Positions 26,163-34,863 of a stretch of 64,000 nt of DNA are shown piece by piece (within the stretch, counting starts at the first letter, position 1; each line of letters starts with the position of its first letter). The DNA comes from Pseudomonas sp. G2-4 (GTDB lineage: Bacteria > Pseudomonadota > Gammaproteobacteria > Pseudomonadales > Pseudomonadaceae): NCBI RefSeq assembly GCF_030064125.1, contig NZ_CP125957.1:5574501-5638500 (forward strand), read 5' to 3'. The position numbers and the translations under genes are program-made. A model generated the notes under the pieces. The model was not told the origin of the DNA. It searched no databases and worked only from the letters and a program-made list of their open reading frames with translations.

Positions 26163-27170
26163 TCAATGGTAACCGTCGTCGTGGGTCACCTTGCCGCGGA
26201 ACACGTAGTAGCTCCAGAAGGTGTACACCAGGATCAACGGGATGATGAACAGCGTGCCGACCAGCATGAAGCCCTGGCTCTGGGGCGGTGACGAGGCGTC
26301 CCAGATCGAGATGGACGGCGGCACGATGTTCGGCCACAGGCTGATGCCCAGGCCGCTGTAACCGAGGAAAATCAGCACCAGCGTCAGGATGAATGGCGTG
26401 TAGTTGGCGTTGCGGGCGACCGCGCGGAACAACCCGTACATGGTCACCAGCACCAGGATCGGCACCGGCAGGAACCAGAACAGGTTCGGCAGGGTGAACC
26501 AGCGCGCTGCGATGTCGGCGTGGGCCAGCGGCGTCCAGATGCTGACAATACCGATCACCGCCAGTACCACGAACGCCAGCGGCCTGGCCAGGTCATGCAT
26601 CTGTTCCTGCAACTTGCCTTCGGTCTTCATGATCAGCCAGGTGCAGCCGAGCAAGGCATAGGCTGCGATCAACGCCAGGCCACAGAACATCGTGAACGGC
26701 GTGAACCAGTCCAGGGAGCCCCCGGCGAACTGACGATTGACCACAGGAAAACCGTCGATGAATGCGCCGAGCGCGACTCCCTGGAAGAAGGTGGCCGTCA
26801 GCGAACCGCCGATGAAGGCCTTGTCCCAGAGGTGGCGCTTCTCAGCCTTGGCCTTGAAGCGGAACTCGAAGGCCACGCCTCGGAAGATCAGGCCGATGAG
26901 CATCAGGATCAGCGGCAGGTACAGGGCCGACAGCACCACCGAATAGGCCAGCGGAAACGCGCCGAACAGGCCCGCCCCGCCCAGCACCAGCCAGGTTTCG
27001 TTACCGTCCCAGACCGGCGCCACGGTGTTCATCATCACGTCGCGGTCGCGCTCGCCCTTGACGAAGGGGAAGAGGATGCCGATCCCCAGGTCGAAGCCGT
27101 CCATGACCACGTACATCATGATGCCGAAGATGATGATCACGGCCCAGATCAGCGGAAGATCAATACCCAT
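26163..27170 (-). CDS. cioB: cyanide-insensitive ubiquinol oxidase subunit II
   Basis: 335 residues, CydB family. The start MGIDLPLIWAVIIIFGIMMYVVMDGFDLGIGILFPF carries the family signature DGFDLGIG. The rest alternates hydrophobic helices (about eight). It is the inner-membrane partner of CioA, completing quinol oxidation with oxygen reduction to water. Its start is 3 nt after the cioA stop, so the two are an operon. It ends 21 bp before the small DUF2474 gene. Confidence 0.95.
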   Translation of the reverse strand: MGIDLPLIWAVIIIFGIMMYVVMDGFDLGIGILFPFVKGERDRDVMMNTVAPVWDGNETWLVLGGAGLFGAFPLAYSVVLSALYLPLILMLIGLIFRGVAFEFRFKAKAEKRHLWDKAFIGGSLTATFFQGVALGAFIDGFPVVNRQFAGGSLDWFTPFTMFCGLALIAAYALLGCTWLIMKTEGKLQEQMHDLARPLAFVVLAVIGIVSIWTPLAHADIAARWFTLPNLFWFLPVPILVLVTMYGLFRAVARNANYTPFILTLVLIFLGYSGLGISLWPNIVPPSISIWDASSPPQSQGFMLVGTLFIIPLILVYTFWSYYVFRGKVTHDDGYH

Positions 27171-27173
27171 GAC

Positions 27174-28610
27174 TCAATTCCCCTTGTTCGAGCGGTCAGT
27201 TGTGTCCACGTCTTCGCCGTCATCGGCGGCCGACAATGGTCGGGCCGGCGTCCGTTTCTGGCCGGGACCACCATCGCTCGGTTCGGCTTCGTGGGCCTCC
27301 GGTCCCTTGCGCACCAGGCGCATCATGTAGCTCAAGCCAGCCCCGAACAGCGCGAAATACACCACCACGAACAGCACCAGGGTGATGCTCATTTGCGCAA
27401 AACTGTGACCGGACGAAGCATCGGCCGTGCGCATCAAGCCGTAGACCACCCAGGGCTGGCGACCGATTTCAGTGGTGAACCAGCCGGCCAGGATCGCGAT
27501 CAGCCCGGACGGCCCCATCCACAACACCATGTGGAGGAACGGTCGGGATTGGTAGATTCGATCCTTGCGGCGCAGCCACAGGCTGCAAAGGCCGGTGAAG
27601 ATCATCAGCAGCCCGAGGCCGACCATGACCCGGAACGACCAGAACACGATGGTTGAATTGGGTCGATCCTCAGGTGGAAACTCCTTGAGGGCAGGCACCT
27701 GATCGGTCAACGAGTGGGTCAGGATCAGACTGCCCAGGTAGGGAATCTCTACCGCGAACTTGGTCCGTTCCTCCTTCATGTCCGGCCAGCCAAACAGAAT
27801 CAGTGGGGTCGGTTCGTTGCCGACGTTCTCCCAGTGACCTTCGATGGCCGCGATCTTCGCCGGCTGATGCTTGAGGGTATTGAGCCCATGGAAGTCGCCG
27901 ATGACCGCCTGTATCGGCGCCACCAGCAACGCCATCCACATCGCCATCGACAGCATGCGGCGGATGGCCGGGGTATCGCGACCGCGCAGCAGATGCCAGG
28001 CCGCCGACGAACCCACGAAGAACGCCGTGGCGACAAATGCTGCCGTGGACATGTGCAGCAGGCGATAGGGGAACGAGGGATTGAACACCACCGCCAGCCA
28101 ATCCACCGGAATCACCCGGCCATCAATGATTTCGTAGCCCTGGGGGGTCTGCATCCAGCTGTTGGAGGACAGGATCCAGAAGGTCGAAATCAGCGTACCA
28201 ATCGCCACCATCACCGTGGAAAAGAAGTGCAGGCCACGGCCGACGCGGTTCCAGCCGAACAGCATCACGCCCAGGAAACCCGCCTCGAGGAAGAAGGCCG
28301 TGAGCACTTCGTAGGTCAGCAGCGGCCCGGTCACCGCACCGGCGAAGTCCGAGAAGCGGCTCCAGTTGGTGCCGAACTGATAGGCCATGACCAAGCCGGA
28401 CACCACGCCCATGCCGAAGTTGACGGCAAAGATCTTCGACCAAAAGTGGTACAGGTCGCGGTAGGTGTCATCGCGGGTCTTGAGCCACAAGCCCTCGAGT
28501 ACCGCCAGGTAACTCGCCAGGCCAATGGTGATGGCCGGGAACAGGATGTGGAACGAGATCGTGAATGCAAACTGGATTCGGGCGAGATCGAGCGCCTCCA
28601 AACCGAACAT
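27174..28610 (-). CDS. cioA: cyanide-insensitive ubiquinol oxidase subunit I
   Basis: 478 residues, CydA family. Haem-ligand regions visible are the early His in FTISFHILFPAITIG, LLHMSTAAFVATAF near residue 186, and GRQPWVVYG late. The periplasmic Q-loop is short, which distinguishes CIO-type from E. coli bd-I CydA (whose Q-loop insert is longer). The enzyme uses ubiquinol and resists cyanide, important for pseudomonads that make HCN. An ANR-like box lies about 160 bp upstream. Confidence 0.95.
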   Translation of the reverse strand: MFGLEALDLARIQFAFTISFHILFPAITIGLASYLAVLEGLWLKTRDDTYRDLYHFWSKIFAVNFGMGVVSGLVMAYQFGTNWSRFSDFAGAVTGPLLTYEVLTAFFLEAGFLGVMLFGWNRVGRGLHFFSTVMVAIGTLISTFWILSSNSWMQTPQGYEIIDGRVIPVDWLAVVFNPSFPYRLLHMSTAAFVATAFFVGSSAAWHLLRGRDTPAIRRMLSMAMWMALLVAPIQAVIGDFHGLNTLKHQPAKIAAIEGHWENVGNEPTPLILFGWPDMKEERTKFAVEIPYLGSLILTHSLTDQVPALKEFPPEDRPNSTIVFWSFRVMVGLGLLMIFTGLCSLWLRRKDRIYQSRPFLHMVLWMGPSGLIAILAGWFTTEIGRQPWVVYGLMRTADASSGHSFAQMSITLVLFVVVYFALFGAGLSYMMRLVRKGPEAHEAEPSDGGPGQKRTPARPLSAADDGEDVDTTDRSNKGN

Positions 28611-28768
28611 AAGTCTTCCTCTGTCAGGTAAAACCGGCTGCGGGCGGGGCCTGCATCACAGCCTCCAGGGATATGGAGTGCGATGCTTTTCAAATCGTTC
28701 TTTTTTTAAAACCGTCACAACGCAGGACTCTGGCCGGATGGCCCCCCAGCCCAACACCCCGGTAGGTA

Positions 28769-28782
28769 TTGACCTGGATCAA
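28769..28782. promoter_or_regulatory. ANR-type box upstream of cioA
   Basis: TTGACCTGGATCAA differs from TTGAT-N4-ATCAA at one base. It lies 159 bp before the cioA start in a 481-bp gap (28611-29091) that otherwise holds a REP pair. In P. aeruginosa ANR represses cioAB at low oxygen, so a repressor role is the likeliest here. Confidence 0.6.
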
Positions 28783-28887
28783 GCAATGATCAAAGAGTAG
28801 ACGCATTATTGCCGATGAACGGCGTGGTCTTTTGTCGCGTGACAGGTTGTCTCAGGTCGATCAATAACGTTCAGGAGTACGCAGTAC

Positions 28888-28983
28888 CCGTGGCGAGGGA
28901 GCTTGCTCCCGCTCGGTTGCGCAGCGACCGCAAAATCCTGGGGCCGCTTCGCAGCCCAGCGGGAGCAAGCTCCCTCGCCACAG
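28888..28983. repeat. inverted REP pair (GTGGCGAGGG class)
   Basis: GTGGCGAGGGAGCTTGCTCC and GGAGCAAGCTCCCTCGCCAC enclose GGTTGCGCAGCGACC and GCCGCTTCGCAGC stems, between cioA and the divergent MFS gene. No gene is seen in this stretch. Confidence 0.85.
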
Positions 28984-29091
28984 GTGTCCGCGATGTCCCT
29001 GACCTGAACAGTCCACAGGCGAAAGTAGATGCTTGGCTAACTATTTTTTCCAGCAGGCGTAACTTCCAGTTACAGCTCGGTGATAATCTCG

Positions 29092-30357
29092 ATGCCTTCC
29101 TCACCGGCCCCGTCCCAGATGCCCAGCCAAGCGCCGCTGCTGCTCCGTCACCATCGTCCCTTCATCGCCTTCTGGCTGGCTCGGATATTCACCGCCAGCG
29201 GCTTCCAGATGCTGACCGTGGCCATCGGCTGGAACCTCTATCAACTGACCGGCAACGTCTTGGACCTGGGCCTTGTGGGGTTGGTGGAGTTTGCCCCGCG
29301 CGTACTGTTCATGCTCCATACCGGGCACGTGGCCGACCGCTATGACCGGCGCAAGGTCGCGGCGATCTGCCAATCATTGCAGGCGATGATTGCCCTGGCG
29401 CTGGTCATTGGCAGTGCCACCGACAATGTCACCCGGGAAATGATCTTCATCCTCGCTTTCCTGCTGGGGGCCGCCCGCTCCTTCGAAATGCCCACCACCC
29501 AGGCCCTGCTGCCCAGCATCGTGCCCGCTGCGCTGTTTCCCCGGGCCGTGGCCGCCGCCCAGTCGGCCCAGCAGTCCGCCACCATCGTCGCCCCCGCCCT
29601 CGGCGGCTTGCTCTACGCCTTCGGCAGCGTCTGGGTCTATGGGCCGACGGTGCTGCTCTACATCATCGCCTGCTGCCTGATGCTCAACCTGCCCGCCCGG
29701 CAGACACCGCTGAACAAAGGCAAGGCGACACTGGACTCATTGCTGGCCGGGATTCGCTTCATTCGCAGCCGCCCGGACATTCTCGGGGCGATTTCCCTGG
29801 ACCTGTTCGCCGTGCTGTTGGGCGGCGCGACAGCGTTGCTGCCGGTGTTCGCCAAGGATATTTTGCTCACCGGCCCCTGGGGCCTGGGCCTGTTGCGCTC
29901 GGCGCCGGCGGTCGGGGCCTTGCTGATGTCGCTGTGGCTGGCGCGATTTGCCGTGGAGCGCAAGGTGGGACGGGTGATGTTCACCGCCGTGGGGGTGTTC
30001 GGCGTCGCCACCATTGCGTTCGGTCTCTCCACCTCGTTCTGGTTCTCCCTGGCGGTGCTGGTGGTGCTGGGGGCGGCTGACATGATCAGCATGGTCATCC
30101 GCGCCTCTTTCGTGCAGTTGGAAACCCCGGATGAAATGCGCGGCCGGGTCAGCGCGGTGAACGGGCTGTTCATCGGCGCCTCGAACCAGCTGGGCGAATT
30201 CGAGTCCGGCCTCACCGCCCACTGGTTCGGCACCGTGCCGGCGGTGGTCATGGGCGGCGTCGGCACGCTGCTGGTGACCGGGGCCTGGATCAAACTGTTC
30301 CCGACCCTGGCCAACCGCGACCGGATGCACGAACCGGCTGAAGAGGCGAAAGCCTAG
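29092..30357 (+). CDS. MFS exporter (EntS-like, MFS_3)
   Basis: 421 residues from ATG 29092; an in-frame GTG at 29080 is an alternative. About twelve hydrophobic helices are visible, with the MFS loop motif GHVADRYDRRKVAAI (DRxxRR) between helices 2 and 3. Similar to EntS-type and other exporters with the signature ARSFEMPTTQALLPSIVP. The substrate is unknown. Its stop overlaps the stop of the convergent molybdenum-hydroxylase gene by 4 nt, which suggests close packing but no shared function. Confidence 0.85.
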   Translation: MPSSPAPSQMPSQAPLLLRHHRPFIAFWLARIFTASGFQMLTVAIGWNLYQLTGNVLDLGLVGLVEFAPRVLFMLHTGHVADRYDRRKVAAICQSLQAMIALALVIGSATDNVTREMIFILAFLLGAARSFEMPTTQALLPSIVPAALFPRAVAAAQSAQQSATIVAPALGGLLYAFGSVWVYGPTVLLYIIACCLMLNLPARQTPLNKGKATLDSLLAGIRFIRSRPDILGAISLDLFAVLLGGATALLPVFAKDILLTGPWGLGLLRSAPAVGALLMSLWLARFAVERKVGRVMFTAVGVFGVATIAFGLSTSFWFSLAVLVVLGAADMISMVIRASFVQLETPDEMRGRVSAVNGLFIGASNQLGEFESGLTAHWFGTVPAVVMGGVGTLLVTGAWIKLFPTLANRDRMHEPAEEAKA

Positions 30358-32555
30358 AGCAACTTATCCAGGGTAATGGGGAAGTCCCGCACCCGTTTGC
30401 CGGTGGCATGGTAAATCGCATTGGCCACCGCCGCCGCCACGCCGACGATACCGGTTTCACCGACGCCCTTGGACCCAAGGGCGTTAACGATCTCGTCATG
30501 TTCCTCGACGAAAACCACGTCGATCTCGCCAATGTCGGCATTCACCGGCAGGTGATACTCCGCCAGGCTGTGATTCATGTGGCGGCCCAGCGCATGGTCG
30601 GTCAGGGTTTCTTCGTGCAGGGCCATGCCAACGCCCCAGACCACGCCACCGAGAATCTGACTGCGCGCGGTTTTCGGGTTGACCACCCGCCCAGCCGCAA
30701 TGGCGCTGACCACGCGATTGACCTTCACCGTACCCAAGTCTTCATCCACCCACACTTCGACGAATACCGCCGAGTGGGTAGCGGTGGCGTAGGCCTGGCG
30801 TTTTGCGTCCGGTTCAGCGGTAACCTGGGCCTGCAACGGCGCCTCGGCGCTTTTTTGCGCCAACTCGGCCAAGGTGACGCTCGCCTCGCCCAACCGCAAC
30901 TGGCCATCCACAAACGTCACTTGATCAAGGGTCGCACCGCTGAAGGCCGGGCAAGCCTGGCGGGCCACGGCCAGTAGTTTTTCCTTCAGCGCTTCACAGG
31001 CCTGCTGCACGGCAGTGCCTACGGACGAGACGGTGAACGAACCACCTTGCAGCGGTGCGGTAGGCAGTGACGAATCCCCCAGGACAAAGGTGACGTCTTG
31101 CAGGGAAACGCCTGACGCCTCAGCGGCGATCTGGGTCATGACCGTGTAGGTGCCGGTGCCGATATCAGTGGTGGCGCTGCTGACGGTCAGCTTGCCGTCG
31201 GAATCCAGCGACGCTTTGGCGCTGGCCTTCTGTTGCATGGCCTCCCACACACCACCGGCCATGCCCCAACCCACCAATTGCCGGCCTTCACGCATGCTGC
31301 GTGGCTCCGGGTTCCGCTTGTCCCAGCCGAAACGTTGAGCCCCCTGGGCGTAACATTCATGCAGCTCCTTGCTGGAATACGGCTTGCCCTCGTTCTCGTT
31401 GCGCTCGGCGTAGTTGATCAACCGCAGCTGGACCGGATCGATCGCCAGGGCACAAGCCAGTTCATCCATGGCGCACTCCAGGCCGATCAGTCCGAGGGCG
31501 GCGCCGGGCGCGCGCATGTCCAGCGGTGTATAGACGTCCAACGGCACCAACTTATAGGTCAACGCCACGTTGTCGCAGTGATAGAGCATGCCGCTCCACT
31601 CCACCACATGCTCGGTGAAATCTTCGAAGCGCGAGGTCTGGCCGACGGCGCTGTGGGAGATGGCCAGCAACCGCCCATTGGCCGCCGCGCCCAATTGCAC
31701 GCGCTGGAGAGTGCGCGGGCGATAGCCGAAGGTAAACATTTGCTGGCGCGTCAGGCTGACCCGCACGGAGCGCTTGAGGGCCAGCGCTGCCATCACCGCC
31801 AAGGGCAGTTGATACTGGGGCCGCAGCCCGGAACCGAAGGCACCGCCAACAAACGCGGCCAACACGCGCACCTGTTCTTTTTCCAGCCCGAATACTTTTT
31901 GCACATAGGCCTGGCAGTTTTGCGTGCCTTGGGTCTTGTCGTGGATGTGCAGGCTGCCATCGGCTTGATACAGCACGGTGGAGGCATGCGGCTCCATCGG
32001 GTTGTGATGCTCGATCGGCGTGCTGTAGGACACATCCACGCTGAGCGCCGCACTGGCGTACTCGCCCTGAAAATTCCCACGGGGCTTGGGCAGTTCGGCA
32101 GGTGCGGGATGGGCTTCGTTTTGCAGGATTGCCAGATCGGTCTGATGGTCCTGGACTTCATATTCGATTTCCACCAGCGAACCGGCATAGCGGGCCAGTT
32201 CGAGGTTTTCCGCCACCACCACGGCCAGGGGCTGGCCGCTGTAGAGGACCTGGTCGTTGTACAGCGGACGGAAGGGTGAACCGTCGGCGGCGTCGGCGTC
32301 CTGGTAGGGCTCATCGTAGCTGGCGATGCGAGGCCGGTTGGTATGGTCGATCACCGCGACCACGCCGGGCAGCGCCAGGGCCCGGGAAGCATCGATGCGC
32401 AGCACTCGACCGCGGGCGATGGCGCCCGACACGACGCTGCCATGCAGCAAGCCGTCCTCGGGGTACTCACCGGCATAACGGGCATGGCCCGTCACCTTGA
32501 GCAGGCCATCGACCCGATCGAGTGACTGTCCTATGGATTTGCTCGAAGCGTTCAT
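30354..32555 (-). CDS. paoC: molybdopterin-binding subunit of a xanthine-dehydrogenase-type aldehyde oxidoreductase (PaoC-like)
   Basis: 733 residues, matching PaoC/YagR. It holds the molybdenum cofactor and the substrate site. Visible family blocks include the N-terminal RVDGLLKVTGHARYAGEYPE, VDVSYSTPIEHHNPMEPHAS, the FVGGAFGSG cofactor loop, and the active-site Glu at about residue 700 in SKGVGETGIVG. Together with PaoA and PaoB it oxidises aldehydes (inferred from subunit architecture; the substrate is unproven). The start overlaps the stop of the FAD subunit by one base, marking an operon. Confidence 0.92.
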   Translation of the reverse strand: MNASSKSIGQSLDRVDGLLKVTGHARYAGEYPEDGLLHGSVVSGAIARGRVLRIDASRALALPGVVAVIDHTNRPRIASYDEPYQDADAADGSPFRPLYNDQVLYSGQPLAVVVAENLELARYAGSLVEIEYEVQDHQTDLAILQNEAHPAPAELPKPRGNFQGEYASAALSVDVSYSTPIEHHNPMEPHASTVLYQADGSLHIHDKTQGTQNCQAYVQKVFGLEKEQVRVLAAFVGGAFGSGLRPQYQLPLAVMAALALKRSVRVSLTRQQMFTFGYRPRTLQRVQLGAAANGRLLAISHSAVGQTSRFEDFTEHVVEWSGMLYHCDNVALTYKLVPLDVYTPLDMRAPGAALGLIGLECAMDELACALAIDPVQLRLINYAERNENEGKPYSSKELHECYAQGAQRFGWDKRNPEPRSMREGRQLVGWGMAGGVWEAMQQKASAKASLDSDGKLTVSSATTDIGTGTYTVMTQIAAEASGVSLQDVTFVLGDSSLPTAPLQGGSFTVSSVGTAVQQACEALKEKLLAVARQACPAFSGATLDQVTFVDGQLRLGEASVTLAELAQKSAEAPLQAQVTAEPDAKRQAYATATHSAVFVEVWVDEDLGTVKVNRVVSAIAAGRVVNPKTARSQILGGVVWGVGMALHEETLTDHALGRHMNHSLAEYHLPVNADIGEIDVVFVEEHDEIVNALGSKGVGETGIVGVAAAVANAIYHATGKRVRDFPITLDKLL

Positions 32556-33556
32556 CAGGCTTGTCCTCCCTGCGGTGCGGTACCCAACGCGGCATCGCTC
32601 AAGGCGCGGACAATCGCCCGGCGCGCCAGTTTGACCTTGAAGCCGTTGTGCTCCAGGGGCTCGGCGTTTTGCAGCAGCGCATCGGCGGCGGCGGTGAAGG
32701 TTTCGCGGCTGACGGTCTGGCCGTTCAGCCAGCTCTCCACGGCGCGGTCGCGCCAGGGTTTGTGGGCGACGCCGCCCAAGGCCAGGCGCGCCTGGCGAAT
32801 CACCGGTCCGTCCAACTCCAGCGCCGCCGCCACCGACACCAGCGCAAAGGCGTAGGAGGCGCGGTCACGAATCTTCAGGTAGTGGCTATGTTCGGCGAAA
32901 CCGGGCGCCGGTAGCTCAATGGCGGTGATCAGCTCATCGTCGGCCAGTTGGTTATCCCGCTCCGGGGCATCGCCGGGCAGGCGATGAAAGTCGGCGAACT
33001 CGATGGTCCGCGCCCCGCCCCTGCCCAGGACATGGACCACTGCTTCCAGCGCGGCCAGGGCCACGCACATGTCGGAGGGATGGGTGGCGACACATTGGTC
33101 GCTGGCGCCGAAAATCGCGTGGATCCGGTTCAAGCCGTCCCGGGCCGGGCAACCGCTGCCGGGGCGGCGTTTGTTGCACGGTACGTTGGCGTCATAGAAG
33201 TAATAGCAGCGGGTGCGTTGCAACAGGTTGCCGCCGGTACTGGCCATGTTGCGCAACTGCGGCGAAGCGCCGGCCAGGATCGCCTGGGACAACAGCGGGT
33301 AACGCCGCTCGATCCATGGGTGCCAGGCCAGGTCGGCATTGCTCACCAAGGCACCGATCATCACCCCGCCGGAAGGGGTTTCGCTGAGGTCCGCCAGGGG
33401 CAGCCCGGTGATGTCGATCAGATGCTCGGGGCGGGTGAGGTTTTCTTTCATCAAGTCCAGCAGGTTGGTGCCGCCGGCGATGAAGCGCGAAGCCGGACTC
33501 GACAGAGCGATGGCCGCCTGCACAGTGTCGGGCTTGCTGTATTGGAAGGGATTCAT
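32555..33556 (-). CDS. paoB: FAD-binding subunit with extra Fe-S cluster (PaoB-like)
   Basis: 333 residues. The FAD-binding motif FIAGGTNLLDLMKENLTRP lies near residue 26, and the second flavin region is MASTGGNLLQRTRCYYFYD. The sequence TRCYYFYDANVPCNKRRPGSGC has the cysteine insert that in PaoB binds a [4Fe-4S] cluster, which distinguishes this subtype from ordinary xanthine dehydrogenase FAD subunits. It relays electrons between the Mo/2Fe-2S chain and an acceptor. Start and stop overlap both neighbours in the operon. Confidence 0.92.
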   Translation of the reverse strand: MNPFQYSKPDTVQAAIALSSPASRFIAGGTNLLDLMKENLTRPEHLIDITGLPLADLSETPSGGVMIGALVSNADLAWHPWIERRYPLLSQAILAGASPQLRNMASTGGNLLQRTRCYYFYDANVPCNKRRPGSGCPARDGLNRIHAIFGASDQCVATHPSDMCVALAALEAVVHVLGRGGARTIEFADFHRLPGDAPERDNQLADDELITAIELPAPGFAEHSHYLKIRDRASYAFALVSVAAALELDGPVIRQARLALGGVAHKPWRDRAVESWLNGQTVSRETFTAAADALLQNAEPLEHNGFKVKLARRAIVRALSDAALGTAPQGGQA

Positions 33557-34074
33557 TGATCACCTCCCTGCTGGCAAAGTGGCAAGGCTTCTTCGATGGC
33601 ATCGCGAATGTTGGTGTAGGCGCCGCAGCGGCACAGGTTGCCACTCATCAACTCGCTGATCTGCCCACTGGTCTGAGCCCGGCCCTCGTTGGCCAGCCCC
33701 ACCGCCGAACATATCTGCCCCGGCGTGCAATAACCGCACTGGAACGCGTCGTGCTTGATGAACGCCTGCTGCATGGGATGCAGCTGGTCGCCGCTGGCCA
33801 GGCCTTCAACAGTGGTCAGTTCGGCGCCGTCACACATGACGGCCAGCGTCAGACAGGCGTTGATCCGCTTGCCGTCGCGCAACACCGTGCAGGCGCCGCA
33901 CTGGCCGTGGTCGCAGCCTTTCTTGCTGCCCACCAAGTCCAGTTGCTCGCGCAGCAGGTCCAGCAGCGTGGTCCAGGGCAGCACCTGCAACTCACGCGCC
34001 TGGCCATTGAGTGTCAGACGAATCGGATGACGGACGAAGGACGCCTGCGTCGCTTCGGACAGGGTCGCGCTCAT
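33553..34074 (-). CDS. paoA: [2Fe-2S] subunit of the aldehyde oxidoreductase (PaoA-like)
   Basis: 173 residues from ATG 34074, placed after TGAGGTG; four upstream codons are rejected. Plant-type 2Fe-2S cysteines are in GCDHGQCGACTV and the next NACL; the second cluster is in CGYCTPGQ and LCRCGAY. E. coli PaoA carries a Tat signal for periplasmic export; no twin-arginine signal is visible here, so this complex is probably cytoplasmic. No XdhC/PaoD-like cofactor-loading gene lies next to it in the window. Confidence 0.92.
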   Translation of the reverse strand: MSATLSEATQASFVRHPIRLTLNGQARELQVLPWTTLLDLLREQLDLVGSKKGCDHGQCGACTVLRDGKRINACLTLAVMCDGAELTTVEGLASGDQLHPMQQAFIKHDAFQCGYCTPGQICSAVGLANEGRAQTSGQISELMSGNLCRCGAYTNIRDAIEEALPLCQQGGDQ

Positions 34075-34223
34075 GGAACACCTCACGGTTGGTCGTACTC
34101 GCGGCGTTTTGGAAAACCGCCGTCATAAGGGGTACGACTTCAGGGTGGGGGTGAGCGTTCAAGGCAATTTCGAAGCACTGGAAAAGCCTTGTAAACCGCA
34201 GGATGCACAGATTCGCCGGGCAT

Positions 34224-34271
34224 GTGCGGTATATAAATACCGCACCGAGTGTAATGTATCGCCTTACACTC
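34224..34271. promoter_or_regulatory. two operator palindromes upstream of higB
   Basis: Palindrome 1 has perfect 9-bp arms GTGCGGTAT (34224-34232) and ATACCGCAC (34237-34245) around ATAA; it includes a TATAAAT -10-like core. Palindrome 2 has perfect 8-bp arms GAGTGTAA (34247-34254) and TTACACTC (34264-34271) and ends 6 bp before the higB start codon. The second fits an antitoxin HigA/GraA operator. Confidence 0.75.
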
Positions 34272-34277
34272 TATTCC

Positions 34278-34556
34278 ATGATTAAATCCTTCCAGCACAA
34301 AGGCCTCAGGATCTTTTATGAAACGGGTTCAACCCGTGGCATCCGGGCTGACCATGAGAAACGCCTGGCCCGTATGCTCCAGTTCATGGACAGGGCCCAG
34401 GTCCCAAACGACTTGGATATCCCCGGCTGGCGACTGCACCCGCTCAGGGGTGAATGGCGTGAATACTGGTCACTGAGCGTTTCAGGAAACTGGCGAATCA
34501 TTTTTCGCTTCATCGGGTCCGACATCGAACTGGTCGATTATCTGGACTACCACTGA
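34278..34556 (+). CDS. higB: HigB/GraT-type toxin (RelE superfamily mRNA interferase)
   Basis: 92 residues from ATG 34278. The family sequence MIKSFQHKGLRIFYETGSTRGI and the C-terminal GNWRIIFRFIGSDIELVDYLDYH are clear. These toxins cleave ribosome-bound mRNA. The toxin precedes the antitoxin, the inverted order typical of higBA. It is close to P. putida GraT in remembered sequence, a slow-growth, low-activity toxin. The stop is 14 bp before higA. Confidence 0.94.
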   Translation: MIKSFQHKGLRIFYETGSTRGIRADHEKRLARMLQFMDRAQVPNDLDIPGWRLHPLRGEWREYWSLSVSGNWRIIFRFIGSDIELVDYLDYH

Positions 34557-34570
34557 CAGGAGGCTGGAAA

Positions 34571-34858
34571 ATGCCCATGCACAATCCGCCACACCCTGGC
34601 CAAACACTGCTGATGGATGTGTTGCCCGAGTTGGGCATCACGGTCACAGAACTGGCGCGACACCTCGGTTTCGCACGGCCTCACCTCTCTCGGGTATTAC
34701 ATGGCCATGCGCCTGTCAGTCCCGATCTGGCCGTACGCCTGGAACGCGCCGGGATCGGCAAGGCCAGGGTCTGGCTGGGCGTCCAGACGGACTATGACTT
34801 GTGGCAAGCGGAACAGCGCGAACAGCCCTTGATCAAACCCTTTCCACTGCACGCTTGA
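34571..34858 (+). CDS. higA: HigA-type antitoxin
   Basis: 95 residues; ATG follows AGGAGG with 7-nt spacing. The helix-turn-helix of the XRE type is near residues 25-60 (ITVTELARHLGFARPHLSRVLHGHAPVSPDLAVRLE). It neutralises HigB and represses the higBA promoter through the upstream palindromes. Its stop is 5 bp from the end of the convergent DJ-1 gene. Confidence 0.94.
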   Translation: MPMHNPPHPGQTLLMDVLPELGITVTELARHLGFARPHLSRVLHGHAPVSPDLAVRLERAGIGKARVWLGVQTDYDLWQAEQREQPLIKPFPLHA

Positions 34859-34863
34859 CCCCG

